NCBI RefSeq assembly: GCF_003269035.1
Contig: NZ_QLTK01000025.1
Span: 49,455-113,454 of the forward strand
Direction of reading: 5' to 3'
From: Paraburkholderia bryophila
GTDB taxonomy: Bacteria > Pseudomonadota > Gammaproteobacteria > Burkholderiales > Burkholderiaceae
Length of the DNA stretch: 64,000 nt
A program made the position numbers and the translations under genes. This document shows, piece after piece, positions 8,648-17,483 of the stretch. The stretch's first letter is position 1. Every line of letters begins with the position of its first letter. The notes beneath the pieces are model-generated. The model was given only the letters and a program-made list of their open reading frames with translations. It was not told where the DNA came from and ran no database searches.

Positions 8648-9688
8648 ATGGTGGAAAAGCGTTTCGACAGAACAATCAAGGCCAGTCTGGCCGGCGTGTG
8701 GGTCGCGCTGGCCGTCGGCGGCTGTGCGAACGTCGGGCAGCAGGGCGCGCAGAGCGGCGCGGCGGCTGCGACGGCGGCTTCCGCGGTGCCGGTGACGGAT
8801 GCGTCGGCCGCAACGGCTGCAACGGCGGGGAGCGGTGCGCAACTGAAGATCGACGCCGATGCGGGCACGCCGCTGAAGAAATCGCCGCCGCTGGTTTATC
8901 GCGTGAAGCGGGGCGATACGCTGGCGCGGATCGCGCAGCATCATCATTGCAGCGTCAGGCAGTTGCAAGCCTGGAACGGGTTGAAAGCGAAGTCGCGTTT
9001 GAAGCTGGGACAGGTGCTGCATGTGGCGTCGCCGGAAACCGTGCGGGCCGTGAATGCGGCGAACGCGGCGGCGGCTGCTTCGGCCAAGGCGGCAGCGGCT
9101 TCGGCTTCGGCGGCTGCACCGATGGCGCAGCAGGCGGGCGCATCGACGAATTCGGCTGCGGCTGGTGCTAGTGCTTCGGTTGCGGCAGCCGCATCGGCCA
9201 GCCAGGCCACCCCGGCCACCTCGGCCACCCCAACCGCCGTCGCGCAAGCGAACTCAGCCGCGCCCAACGCCGCCGAGGCACGCGAAGTCGCGCAACAAAC
9301 CGCGCGGCACGCGAACGGCGTGGCGCTGGCATGGCCGGCGGGCGGGCGCGTCGTGGAAGGCTTTCAGGCGGGCGAGACGCGCGGCATCGAGATCGGTGGC
9401 AAGCCGGGCGATCCGGTGCGCGCCGCCGCCGACGGCAAGGTGATGTACGCCGGAACGGGCCTGAATAGCTACGGCAGTCTGATCATCGTCCAGCACAACA
9501 AGGACTTTCTGACCGCCTACTCGCATAACCGCAAGCTGCTGGTCAAGATCGGCGACATCGTGCGTCAAGGGCAGCAGATCGCCGAGATGGGCGACGAAAA
9601 TAACTCGCGCGTCTCCGTGGGCTTCGAATTGCGCCGCGACGGAAAGCCGATCGATCCGATGCCTTATCTGCCGCAAGGACGCGGTTAA
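8648..9688 (+). CDS. NlpD-like LysM and degenerate LytM (M23) lipoprotein
   Basis: A 346-residue lipoprotein: signal with lipobox GGCA at about residues 25-28, one LysM domain (YRVKRGDTLARIAQHHHCSVRQLQAWNG, about residues 83-125), a long Ala/Ser-rich linker, and a C-terminal M23/LytM domain (about residues 225-340). The zinc-ligand motifs are lost: the usual HxGxD reads TRGIEI and the final HxH-containing segment reads SVGFELRRDG. This pattern is that of NlpD/EnvC, which activate cell-wall amidases rather than cut peptidoglycan. It is not next to pcm, surE or rpoS, the usual nlpD context, so it is probably a second NlpD-like activator. Confidence 0.82.
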   Translation: MVEKRFDRTIKASLAGVWVALAVGGCANVGQQGAQSGAAAATAASAVPVTDASAATAATAGSGAQLKIDADAGTPLKKSPPLVYRVKRGDTLARIAQHHHCSVRQLQAWNGLKAKSRLKLGQVLHVASPETVRAVNAANAAAAASAKAAAASASAAAPMAQQAGASTNSAAAGASASVAAAASASQATPATSATPTAVAQANSAAPNAAEAREVAQQTARHANGVALAWPAGGRVVEGFQAGETRGIEIGGKPGDPVRAAADGKVMYAGTGLNSYGSLIIVQHNKDFLTAYSHNRKLLVKIGDIVRQGQQIAEMGDENNSRVSVGFELRRDGKPIDPMPYLPQGRG

Positions 9689-9871
9689 GTCCGCGCTTTT
9701 CAGGCGAGCCGGCGTAGGAAAACTTCTCCGGCATAACCGGACCAAGGCGCGGCGAATGCCGCGTCTTCACACGAACCCGCACACGAACCCGCACACCGCT
9801 CATCAGCGTTCAATCCAACGCCTGAAGACGTGGCTTGGCTCACCCGCCCACGCCCTCACGCCCTCAGACCC

Positions 9872-10690
9872 TCAGGCAACCCAGCGCAGCGCCGCGGCAA
9901 CGATCGCTTCCGGCGCGTCTTCCTGCATCAAATGACCGGCGTGCGGCACCGCCTGAAAGCGCGCGTTCGGTATCGCCGCGGCCAGTTCGCGGCCGCGCGC
10001 CAGCGGAATCCACTGATCCTCTTCGCCCCACAGAATCTGCACCGGGCAGCGCAGTTGCGCGTAGCGCGCTTCGACCTCGTCGGTATAGCGCTGATCCATC
10101 TGCGCGATCTGCCGGTAGAACGCGGCCTGTCCCGTCGCGCCGAGCCACGGCGTCACATACGGCGCGAGTTCGCCGTCAGGCATCTCACGCGCAATCGCGC
10201 CGCGTAGATAAGCTTTCACCACCGCTTCGTGGATGTAGGGCGGCAGCCCGGTAAACGCGTCGCCGTGGTCACGCACGTGGCGCACGAAGGGCGAGCCCCA
10301 CGGCGCAACCGCGACCGGGTCGATCAACGTGAGGCTGCGGTAGTCGCAGCCGTCGATCAGATGCGCGCGCAACGAAGTCGCCCCGCCGAAATCATGCGCG
10401 ACCACGTCCGGCTTCTCCAGTTGCCAATGCGCGAGCAAAGCCGCCAGCAGCACGTTCTGTATGCCGAGCGAAACGTCTTGCGCCTCGCGTTGTTCGGATT
10501 GGCCGTAACCGAGCAGATCGTAGTAGTAGACCGTGTGGTTTTGCGCGAGATGCGGCGCGATGCGATGCCACACATACGAAGAAAACGGCGTGCCGTGAAT
10601 CAGCACCAGCGGCGGCCCATTGCCGGTCACGTTGAAGCGCACGGTCTGATCGCGGAATGAGTAGCTTTCGGGGAGCGGCCAGGTTTGCAT
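9872..10690 (-). CDS. Alpha/beta hydrolase with Asp nucleophile (haloalkane dehalogenase/epoxide hydrolase-like)
   Basis: A 272-residue alpha/beta hydrolase. The HGTP oxyanion loop is at residues 32-35, the nucleophile elbow reads AHDFGG with Asp100 where lipases have Ser, the acid is likely the Asp of WGEEDQWIP, and the base is the His of VPHAGHLMQE. An Asp nucleophile points to the haloalkane dehalogenase, fluoroacetate dehalogenase and epoxide hydrolase branch, although some members are simple esterase-like proteins. It is monocistronic on the minus strand. No substrate can be assigned. The ATG at 10690 lacks a strong ribosome-binding site. Confidence 0.8.
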   Translation of the reverse strand: MQTWPLPESYSFRDQTVRFNVTGNGPPLVLIHGTPFSSYVWHRIAPHLAQNHTVYYYDLLGYGQSEQREAQDVSLGIQNVLLAALLAHWQLEKPDVVAHDFGGATSLRAHLIDGCDYRSLTLIDPVAVAPWGSPFVRHVRDHGDAFTGLPPYIHEAVVKAYLRGAIAREMPDGELAPYVTPWLGATGQAAFYRQIAQMDQRYTDEVEARYAQLRCPVQILWGEEDQWIPLARGRELAAAIPNARFQAVPHAGHLMQEDAPEAIVAAALRWVA

Positions 10691-11074
10691 GGCGGTGAAC
10701 GTCGCGAGAGAGTTGGCTGACGGTGGCAGGGCGTTGCGGCGTGCGTCGAGCAGGTTTTCGTCGCGGCCGGCACGCGGGTCCCGAAAAATCTCACCTTGAG
10801 TTTATTCAGCAACGCCAGGCAAATTCGATTTCAAGCCACCAGCGTAGCGATTCAAATCGTCGGCAATGGACGCTTGTCACACCCACTTTTACGAATTGCG
10901 TATAAATCGGCCTGAAATAAGGGCTTGTTGCATCGGTCGAATGCCGCGCGCCTGGTAATCGGCGATCGCCGTACGCAATCCGGCGAAGCTCATCCGATCG
11001 AAACGCATGCTTCTCAATGGTGAGGAGATTCGGGAGCCGCCGGCGTGCGTCGACTCACGCCGGCCTTGAAAAAC
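10691..11074. other. 384-bp intergenic region
   Basis: Moderately AT-rich with no coding region seen. It separates two minus-strand genes and presumably carries the hydrolase promoter and the terminator region of the hypothetical gene. Confidence 0.4.
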
Positions 11075-11473
11075 TCACTTCTCCGTGACCCCGCGCAGCA
11101 ACTGCGCCACTTGCCCATGGTGATGCAGAATCGCCGGGTCGGCCTGCAACAACGGCAGATAGCGCGGCAGAAAAATATTGTTCGGGGCCTCGGGCGAAAA
11201 AAGGCCCGTGACGGCTTCGGCCGCGCCGACGCGGTCGGCGGCGTCGGCTTCCTTGTCGTCGAGAATTTCGTCGACGCTCGCGATCACCGTCGAGAGCGGC
11301 GTGAGCCAGCGAAACCCCGAGCCATTGATCAGCACCTGCAGAAACGCCGCCGGCGTCACCGGACCGAATTCCTTTTCATACGCCGCGCGTTCGTGATCGA
11401 GAATCGCTTTGTGCAGCGACAGCAGCGGTCGGCGAATGTCCGAGAGGAATTGAGTGCATTGCTGGTCGTTCAT
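11075..11473 (-). CDS. Hypothetical cytosolic protein
   Basis: A 132-residue, mostly helical protein of a family I do not recognise. The start at 11473 (MNDQQCTQF) is chosen because AAGGAG lies just upstream; an in-frame start 30 codons earlier has no such site. It contains a conserved-looking core EFGPVTPAAFLQVLINGSGFRWLTPLSTVIASVDEILDD and no signal peptide or membrane span. It is monocistronic. Function unknown. Confidence 0.65.
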   Translation of the reverse strand: MNDQQCTQFLSDIRRPLLSLHKAILDHERAAYEKEFGPVTPAAFLQVLINGSGFRWLTPLSTVIASVDEILDDKEADAADRVGAAEAVTGLFSPEAPNNIFLPRYLPLLQADPAILHHHGQVAQLLRGVTEK

Positions 11474-11842
11474 CGTGCTGCTCCTTCGGAGTGTCGAAGT
11501 GTCAGGCCGGATCAGTTCCGGCATTCGGGTATTCAGGTACTCAAGGACACGCAATCGGTCCAAACCGGAACCATGCTAGCAAAATCGGCGGCCCATGACC
11601 GCTAAAGCATTGCAACGCCACGCGCGCGTGGGGTCGCTGCGCAATTATTTATCCGCGACTACAATTTGCCGATTCTCTTCCGGCGCGTTCGCGCCCTGCA
11701 TCGAATGCCTGTTTGAACTGAATGCGAGCCGCCGCGTGTATTAGTCCGGCTGATCGAATAAAGGCGGCAAGGTTCACTGTTTTGGTTCGACGTCTCTGTC
11801 TAAACAGCCTCATCAACAATAAACCCCACCCGGAGCCGCGCA
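11474..11842. other. 369-bp divergent promoter region
   Basis: The gene-free stretch between the minus-strand hypothetical gene and the second Mo-hydroxylase operon. No convincing coding region; promoters for both directions must lie here. Confidence 0.4.
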
Positions 11843-12298
11843 ATGACAACCCTGAATATCAACGGCGAAACGCATACCGTCGACGCCCCACCCGACATGC
11901 CCCTGTTGTGGGTCCTGCGCGACCTTGTCGGCTTGACCGGCACCAAGTTCGGTTGCGGCATCGCGCAATGCGGCGCGTGCACCGTGCACCTCGACGGTGT
12001 TGCGGTGCGCTCGTGCGTGTTGCCGGCCGCAGCGGTGGGCGATCGCAAGATCACCACCATCGAAGCGGTCGGCGGCACGCCCGCCGGCCAGAAAGTGCAG
12101 CAGGCCTGGCGGCAACTGGACGTGGTGCAGTGCGGCTACTGTCAGTCCGGGCAGGTCATGTCGGCGGCTTCGCTGCTGACCAGCAACCCGAACCCCAGCG
12201 ACGCGGATATCGACGCCGCCATGGCCGGCAACATCTGCCGCTGTGGGACGTACAACCGCATCCGCGCGGCGATCAAGCAAGCCGCAAAGGGAGCCTGA
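11843..12298 (+). CDS. 2Fe-2S subunit of Mo hydroxylase 2 (IorA-like)
   Basis: A 151-residue two-cluster iron-sulfur protein of the isoquinoline 1-oxidoreductase alpha-subunit type. The first cluster cysteines are in FGCGIAQCGACTVHLDG with a later RSC; the second are in CGYCQSGQ and ICRCGTYNRI. Unlike the Fe-S subunit at 5519 it has no N-terminal extension and is the normal family length. It starts a three-gene operon, one base before the large subunit. Here the order is small-large-cytochrome, whereas the first operon is large-small-cytochrome. Confidence 0.9.
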   Translation: MTTLNINGETHTVDAPPDMPLLWVLRDLVGLTGTKFGCGIAQCGACTVHLDGVAVRSCVLPAAAVGDRKITTIEAVGGTPAGQKVQQAWRQLDVVQCGYCQSGQVMSAASLLTSNPNPSDADIDAAMAGNICRCGTYNRIRAAIKQAAKGA

Positions 12299-12299
12299 C

Positions 12300-14543
12300 A
12301 TGTCCCAGGGATTACTCGACGCAGGCAACGGCGCACGGCCGTCCGTCACGAAGGCGGGGCGCGTGTCGCGCCGCACGTTTCTGAAATTCGGTGTGACGGT
12401 CGGCGCGGCGGCCGGTGGCGGTCTGCTGCTCGGCTTCAGTCTGCCGGCGGCCAGCCAGGATCAGAAGGCCGGTAAATCGGTGATTGGCGGCGATGGAGTC
12501 GAGACGCCGCAAGGTGGCGTGTTCGCGCCGAACGCGTTCATTCAGATCGACACGGCGGGCAAGGTCACGCTGGTGATTCCCAAGGTCGAGATGGGCCAGG
12601 GCGTCTACACGTCGATTCCGATGCTGATCGCCGAAGAGCTCGAAGTGCCGCTCGATGCGATCACGGTCGATCACGCGCCGCCCAACGAAAAGCTCTTCAT
12701 GGACCCGCTGCTCGGCGGTCAACTGACCGGCGGTTCGACCTCGATCCGCTACGCGTGGGAGCCGATGCGCCGTGCCGGCGCCGCCGCGCGCGTGGTGCTG
12801 ATCCAGGCGGCCGCGCAGCAATGGCAGGTCGATCCGGCGAGCTGCCACGCGCAGGCCGGCCAGGTGATCCACGCGGCCAGCCAGCGCAGCCTCGGCTACG
12901 GTCAACTGGCCGACGCCGCGGCCAAACTGCCGGCGCCGCAAAACGTGCCGCTGAAGAGCCCGAAATACTTCAAGCTGATCGGCACCTCGGCCAAACGGCT
13001 GGATTCGCCGGAAAAAGTGGATGGCACCGCCATGTTTGGGCTCGACGTGCGCGTGCCCGGCATGGTCTACGCGGCGATCGCGAACTGCCCGGTGTTCGGC
13101 GGCACGCTGGCGAGCGTCGACGATACCAACGCGAAGAAGATTCCCGGCGTACGCCAGATCGTCAGGATCGACAACGCGGTCGCGGTGATCGGCGACCACA
13201 CGTGGGCCGCCAAGCGCGGCGTGCAGGCGCTCGATATCAAATGGAACGAAGGCGCGGGCGCGGCGATTTCGATGCAGCAGATCGTCGACGATCTCGCTGC
13301 CGCGTCGCAACGCGACGGCGCGGTGGCGCGTAAAGACGGCGACGTCGGCCAGGCGTTTTCGAATGCGAAGACGCGCGTCGACGCGGTGTATCAGCAGCCG
13401 TTCCTGGCGCACGCCACCATGGAGCCGGTCAACTGCACGGTGCACGTACGCCCCGACGGCTGCGACGTCTGGCTCGGCTCGCAGGTGCCGACGCGGGTCG
13501 TGGATGCGGCGGTGGCGGTCACGGGTTTACCGGCCGACAAGATCGTCGTGCACAACCATCTGATCGGCGGCGGCTTCGGCCGCCGACTCGAGTTCGACAT
13601 GGTCACGCAGGCGGTGAAAGTGGCTAAACAGGTGTCGTCGCCGGTGAAGGTGACCTGGACGCGCGAAGAAGACATCCAGCACGACATGTACCGGCCGTAC
13701 TACTACGACAAGATCTCCGCCGGCCTCGACGCGAACGGCAAGCCGATCGCGTGGCAGCACCGGATCGTCGGCTCGTCGGTGATCGCGCGCTTCGCGCCGC
13801 CCGCGTTCAAGAACGGCGTCGATCCCGACGCGGTCGAAGTGGCCGCCGATCTGCCGTACGACCTGCCGAATCAACTGGTCGATTACGTGCGCCAGGAACC
13901 GCACGCGGTGCCGACGGCGTTCTGGCGCGGCGTGGGTCCGACGCGCGGCACCTTCGTGGTGGAGAGTTTCATCGACGAACTCGCGGCGCAGGCCAAAGTG
14001 GACCCGGTCAAATATCGCCAGGATCTGCTGGGCAAGACGCCGCGCGCGCTGAACGTGCTGAACGTCGCGACGCAGTCGGCGGGCTGGGGCAGTGCGTTGC
14101 CGAAGGGCCAGGGGCGCGGCGTGTCGGTCATGCATGCGTTCGGCAGCTTCTTCGCGATCGTCGTCGACGTGGCGGTAGATCAGGGCGAGGTCGCGGTCAA
14201 GCGGGTGGTGTGCGCGGTCGATTGCGGCATGGTGGTGAATCCGAACACGATCGAAGCGCAGGTGCAGGGCGGCATCATCTTCGGCATCACGGCGGCGCTG
14301 TACAGCGAGATCACGATTAAAGACGGCCGCGTCGAGCAGAACAATTTCACCGACTACCGGATGCTGCGGATCGACCAGACGCCGCCTATCGAGGTGCATA
14401 TCGTGAAGAGCGGCGAAGCGCCCGGCGGCATCGGCGAACCCGGCACGGCGGCGCTCGCGCCGGCGCTGACCAACGCGATCTACGCGGCCACCGGCAAACG
14501 GCTGCGGCATTTGCCGGTCGGCAGCCAACTGCAAACCGCCTAA
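12300..14543 (+). CDS. Molybdopterin-binding subunit of Mo hydroxylase 2 (IorB-like), Tat-exported
   Basis: A 747-residue protein, the usual length for isoquinoline 1-oxidoreductase beta-subunit homologues. The N-terminus has a twin-arginine signal (VSRRTFLKFGVTVGAAAGGGLLLG). Downstream are EMGQGVYTSIPMLIAEEL, the GGGFGRRLEFD molybdopterin-binding motif, AFWRGVGPTRGTFVVESF and a C-terminal PGGIGEPGTAALAPAL with the catalytic Glu. The ATG at 12300 is one base after the Fe-S gene stop, with AAGGGAG upstream. With the following cytochrome it should oxidise an aldehyde or heteroaromatic in the periplasm. The real substrate is unknown. Confidence 0.9.
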   Translation: MSQGLLDAGNGARPSVTKAGRVSRRTFLKFGVTVGAAAGGGLLLGFSLPAASQDQKAGKSVIGGDGVETPQGGVFAPNAFIQIDTAGKVTLVIPKVEMGQGVYTSIPMLIAEELEVPLDAITVDHAPPNEKLFMDPLLGGQLTGGSTSIRYAWEPMRRAGAAARVVLIQAAAQQWQVDPASCHAQAGQVIHAASQRSLGYGQLADAAAKLPAPQNVPLKSPKYFKLIGTSAKRLDSPEKVDGTAMFGLDVRVPGMVYAAIANCPVFGGTLASVDDTNAKKIPGVRQIVRIDNAVAVIGDHTWAAKRGVQALDIKWNEGAGAAISMQQIVDDLAAASQRDGAVARKDGDVGQAFSNAKTRVDAVYQQPFLAHATMEPVNCTVHVRPDGCDVWLGSQVPTRVVDAAVAVTGLPADKIVVHNHLIGGGFGRRLEFDMVTQAVKVAKQVSSPVKVTWTREEDIQHDMYRPYYYDKISAGLDANGKPIAWQHRIVGSSVIARFAPPAFKNGVDPDAVEVAADLPYDLPNQLVDYVRQEPHAVPTAFWRGVGPTRGTFVVESFIDELAAQAKVDPVKYRQDLLGKTPRALNVLNVATQSAGWGSALPKGQGRGVSVMHAFGSFFAIVVDVAVDQGEVAVKRVVCAVDCGMVVNPNTIEAQVQGGIIFGITAALYSEITIKDGRVEQNNFTDYRMLRIDQTPPIEVHIVKSGEAPGGIGEPGTAALAPALTNAIYAATGKRLRHLPVGSQLQTA

Positions 14544-14556
14544 CCGGAGCCCGATC

Positions 14557-15867
14557 ATGAAAAACACATTGAAGGGTGTCGGTGCGGCGTTGTGCGTCGC
14601 GCTGCCGTTGCTCACGCTGACGCAAGGCCTGGCCCATGCCGCCGCGCAACCGGGCGCACAGCCGGCCGATCCCGCGCTGGTGCAACGCGGCGCCTACCTC
14701 GCGAAGGTCGGCGACTGCGTGGCCTGTCACACGGCGCCGAAGGGCAAGCCGTTCGCGGGCGGCCTGCCGATGACCACGCCGATGGGCCAGATCTACACCA
14801 CCAATATCACGCCCGATCCGACCACCGGCATCGGCGGCTATACGGAGGAAGACTTCGCGCGGGCGATGCGCGAAGGCGTCGCGAAAGACGGCCATAACCT
14901 GTATCTGGCCATGCCGTATCCGTCGTATGCAAAGGTGAACGACGACGACATGAAAGCGCTGTACGCGTATTTCATGGGCGGCGTGGCGCCGGTGCAGCAG
15001 GCCAATCGCGAAGCGGACATCAAATGGCCGCTGAACATGCGCTGGCCATTGAAGTTCTGGAACATGGTGTTCCTCGAGAAGGGCGCCTATCAGAACAAGC
15101 CGGGCAAGGACGTCGCCTGGAACCGCGGCGCGTATCTGATTCAGGGCCTCGGCCATTGCGGCTCGTGCCACACGCCGCGCGGCATCGCGTTCCAGGAGAA
15201 AGCGCTCGATGAAAGCGGCAGCGCATTTCTGACCGGCGGCCTGCTCGACGGCTGGTTCGCGGCGAATCTGACCGGCGAGCACAACGTCGGGCTGGGGCGC
15301 TGGAACGATCAGGATCTGCAGGCGTTCCTGAAGACCGGTGCGAATCGCCACGCGTCGGCGTTCGGTTCCATGACCAGCGTGATCAACAACAGCACGCAGG
15401 GCCTGAACGACACCGACCTCGCCGCGATGACGACGTATCTGAAGTCGTTGCCGCCGGCGGGCGGCAGCAACGCGCCGCCGTATGCGTACGATCCGCAGGC
15501 CACCAAGGTGTCGCTGAACCGGCCCGCGAACGACGCCGGGGCGCGCGTCTACACCGCGTATTGCATGCACTGTCACGGTGTCGACGGACGCGGCTTCGCG
15601 CCGATGCTGGCGCCGCTCGCGGGCAATCCGAACGTGCTCGAGAAAGATCCGTCGTCGCTGATCAACGTGACGCTGAACGGCACGGAAGACCTGGTGATCG
15701 GCGGCATTCCCGCGCCGTATCCGATGCCGAAGTACGCGCCGGTGCTCAACGACCAGCAGATCGCCGACGTGCTGAGCTTCGTGCGATCCGGCTGGAACAA
15801 CGGCGCGCCGACGGTCAGCGCGGCCGAGGTGGCGAAGTTGCGCAAGTCGACGCAGGCGGCCCGGTAG
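14557..15867 (+). CDS. Triheme cytochrome c of Mo hydroxylase 2
   Basis: A 436-residue cytochrome with a cleavable signal peptide (ending near AHA-AAQ) and three heme sites, CVACH, CGSCH and CMHCH. It is clearly paralogous to the cytochrome at 6295 (shared KxxDCxACHT, LGHCxxCHTPRG and NLRF/NMRWPLKFWN-type segments) but lacks the lipobox. It lies 13 bases after the large subunit, with a GGAG ribosome-binding site. It is the likely electron acceptor of that enzyme. The operon is closed by the terminator at 15904. Confidence 0.9.
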   Translation: MKNTLKGVGAALCVALPLLTLTQGLAHAAAQPGAQPADPALVQRGAYLAKVGDCVACHTAPKGKPFAGGLPMTTPMGQIYTTNITPDPTTGIGGYTEEDFARAMREGVAKDGHNLYLAMPYPSYAKVNDDDMKALYAYFMGGVAPVQQANREADIKWPLNMRWPLKFWNMVFLEKGAYQNKPGKDVAWNRGAYLIQGLGHCGSCHTPRGIAFQEKALDESGSAFLTGGLLDGWFAANLTGEHNVGLGRWNDQDLQAFLKTGANRHASAFGSMTSVINNSTQGLNDTDLAAMTTYLKSLPPAGGSNAPPYAYDPQATKVSLNRPANDAGARVYTAYCMHCHGVDGRGFAPMLAPLAGNPNVLEKDPSSLINVTLNGTEDLVIGGIPAPYPMPKYAPVLNDQQIADVLSFVRSGWNNGAPTVSAAEVAKLRKSTQAAR

Positions 15868-15903
15868 CGATGCGGGCTTAACGGCACGGGAGATGGGCCG
15901 TAA

Positions 15904-15942
15904 AAAAAGCGGTAACCGTGTTCCTCACGGTTACCGCTTTTT
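15904..15942. terminator. Bidirectional intrinsic terminator
   Basis: A 17-bp stem (AAAAAGCGGTAACCGTG pairing with its complement) around a TTCCT loop. The A-run on one side and T-run on the other make it work in both directions, between the plus-strand cytochrome operon and the minus-strand ABC operon. Confidence 0.92.
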
Positions 15943-15966
15943 CATTGAAGCCGCCTGATCGGAGCC

Positions 15967-16623
15967 TCAGCGATGCTGTCCGACCTTCTGCCGTTTCTCC
16001 AGCACCCGCGCGTACCACGTCAACGGAAAACACATCGCGAAGTAAATCATTGCGACCATGCCGTAGATCGGAAACGGGCGGAACGCGGCGTTGGTGATCA
16101 TCGAGCCGGTCTTGGTCAATTCGGTGAAGCCGATAATCGACGCGAGCGCGGTGCTTTTCACGACCTGCACGAGAAAACCGACAGTCGGCGCCACCGCGAT
16201 TTTCAGGGCCTGCGGCCAGACGATATAGCGTAACTGCTGGCTGAACGTCATGCCGAGACTCGCGCCCGCGGCCCACTGACCGCGCGGCACCGCTTCGACG
16301 CAGCCGCGCCAGATATCGACCAGATACGCGCTCGTATAAAGCGTCAACGTGACCGTTGCCGCGACCCAGGGCGACACGTCGACACCGAGCAGGGGCAAAC
16401 CGAAGAATGCGAGGAAGAGCTGCATCAGCAGCGGCGTGCCCTGAAACACTTCGACGTACACGATCACCACGCGCCGCAGCCAGGCGATCGGCGACACGCG
16501 CATGGCGAGCAGCAGCAAGCCCACGATGCCGCCGCCCACAAATGCGATCAACGACAGCAGCACCGTCCAGCGTGCGGCAAGCAACAGGTTACGGGCAATG
16601 TCCCACAGCGTGAATTCGACCAT
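15967..16623 (-). CDS. Amino-acid-type ABC transporter permease (HisM/GlnP family)
   Basis: A 218-residue polar-amino-acid-type permease with about five membrane spans and the EAA loop region (EAVPRGQWAAGASLGMTFSQQLRYIVWPQAL). I chose the ATG at 16623, two bases after the stop of the upstream permease and with a GGAG site, rather than an earlier start inside that gene. It is the last gene of the seven-gene minus-strand ABC operon and ends facing the bidirectional terminator. It would pair with the permease at 16626 to form the membrane channel. Confidence 0.88.
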   Translation of the reverse strand: MVEFTLWDIARNLLLAARWTVLLSLIAFVGGGIVGLLLLAMRVSPIAWLRRVVIVYVEVFQGTPLLMQLFLAFFGLPLLGVDVSPWVAATVTLTLYTSAYLVDIWRGCVEAVPRGQWAAGASLGMTFSQQLRYIVWPQALKIAVAPTVGFLVQVVKSTALASIIGFTELTKTGSMITNAAFRPFPIYGMVAMIYFAMCFPLTWYARVLEKRQKVGQHR

Positions 16624-16625
16624 GA

Positions 16626-17390
16626 TCAACGCTCCGTGGGCAGGGTGCGGGCGCCGCGCCACATCAGGCGATTGCGCCAGTTGCGCGGCGCATTGCCGGT
16701 GCCATGGCTGTTGCTGTTGCCGCGAGCGGCCCGGCCCGCGAACAGGCCGCGCCCAAAGCGATTGAGCAGTTGCCGCAAAACGATCGACAACACCAGATAC
16801 GTGATCGTAATAATCACGTAGCTCTCGAACGAACGGAAGTTACGCGACTGGATGAAGTTGGCCGCATACGTGAGATCGGGCACCGAGATCTGCGACACCA
16901 CCGCCGAGCCGAGCATGACGATCAGCACCTGGCTCAGCAGCGCGGGAAATACGTTGGCGATCGCCTGCGGCAGCACCACGAAGCGGAACACCTGGCGCCC
17001 GTGCAAACCGAGCGCCTGGGCCGCCTGCACCTGACCGCGCGGAATCGAATCGATGCCGGCGCGCACGATCTCGATCGCGTAGGCACCGAGATTGACGGTC
17101 ATGGCCAGAATCGCGGCCTGCACTTCGTCGATATGAATGCCGAGACTCGGCAAGCCGAAGAAGACGAAAAACAGCTGCACGATGAACGGCGTATTGCGGA
17201 TCAGTTCCACGTAGCTCGCCACGATCCAGCGCGCCCACTTGGGCCCGGCCACCGCGATGCTCGCGCCGCCGATACCGACCAGACCGCCGAGCACGGTAGA
17301 GACCGCGGTGAGCCCGAGCGTGACGGCAGCGCCGCGCACGAGCATCCCCGCATAGAGGCCGAAGCCGCTGAAATCGAACGCATAAGTCAT
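16626..17390 (-). CDS. Amino-acid-type ABC transporter permease (HisQ family)
   Basis: A 254-residue permease with five or six hydrophobic spans and the family segments ELIRNTPFIVQLFFVFFGLPSLG and SIPRGQVQAAQALGLHGRQVFRFVVLPQAI. It has a longer polar C-terminal tail (RAARGNSNSHGTGNAPRNWRNRLMWRGARTLPTER) than usual. It lies 93 bases downstream of the binding protein and two bases ahead of the second permease. No PAAT-type ATPase gene adjoins this pair. Confidence 0.88.
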   Translation of the reverse strand: MTYAFDFSGFGLYAGMLVRGAAVTLGLTAVSTVLGGLVGIGGASIAVAGPKWARWIVASYVELIRNTPFIVQLFFVFFGLPSLGIHIDEVQAAILAMTVNLGAYAIEIVRAGIDSIPRGQVQAAQALGLHGRQVFRFVVLPQAIANVFPALLSQVLIVMLGSAVVSQISVPDLTYAANFIQSRNFRSFESYVIITITYLVLSIVLRQLLNRFGRGLFAGRAARGNSNSHGTGNAPRNWRNRLMWRGARTLPTER

Positions 17391-17483
17391 GGCGTGGCGC
17401 TCATCGTGAGGTCAGACTCCGGCGCGTTTGCAGGCCCTGGCCGCCCGTTGAAGGGACGCCTCGGGCCGGTCGCGCAAAAAAAG

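Noticed and set aside
8346..8675. Minus-strand frame of 109 codons upstream of the NlpD-like gene
   Set aside because: It runs antisense over the start of the NlpD-like gene, is Cys/Pro/Arg-rich and lacks a ribosome-binding site.
8648..9688. The M23 protein considered as an active peptidoglycan endopeptidase
   Set aside because: Zinc-ligand positions in both HxGxD-like and HxH-like motifs are replaced, as in the amidase activators NlpD/EnvC.
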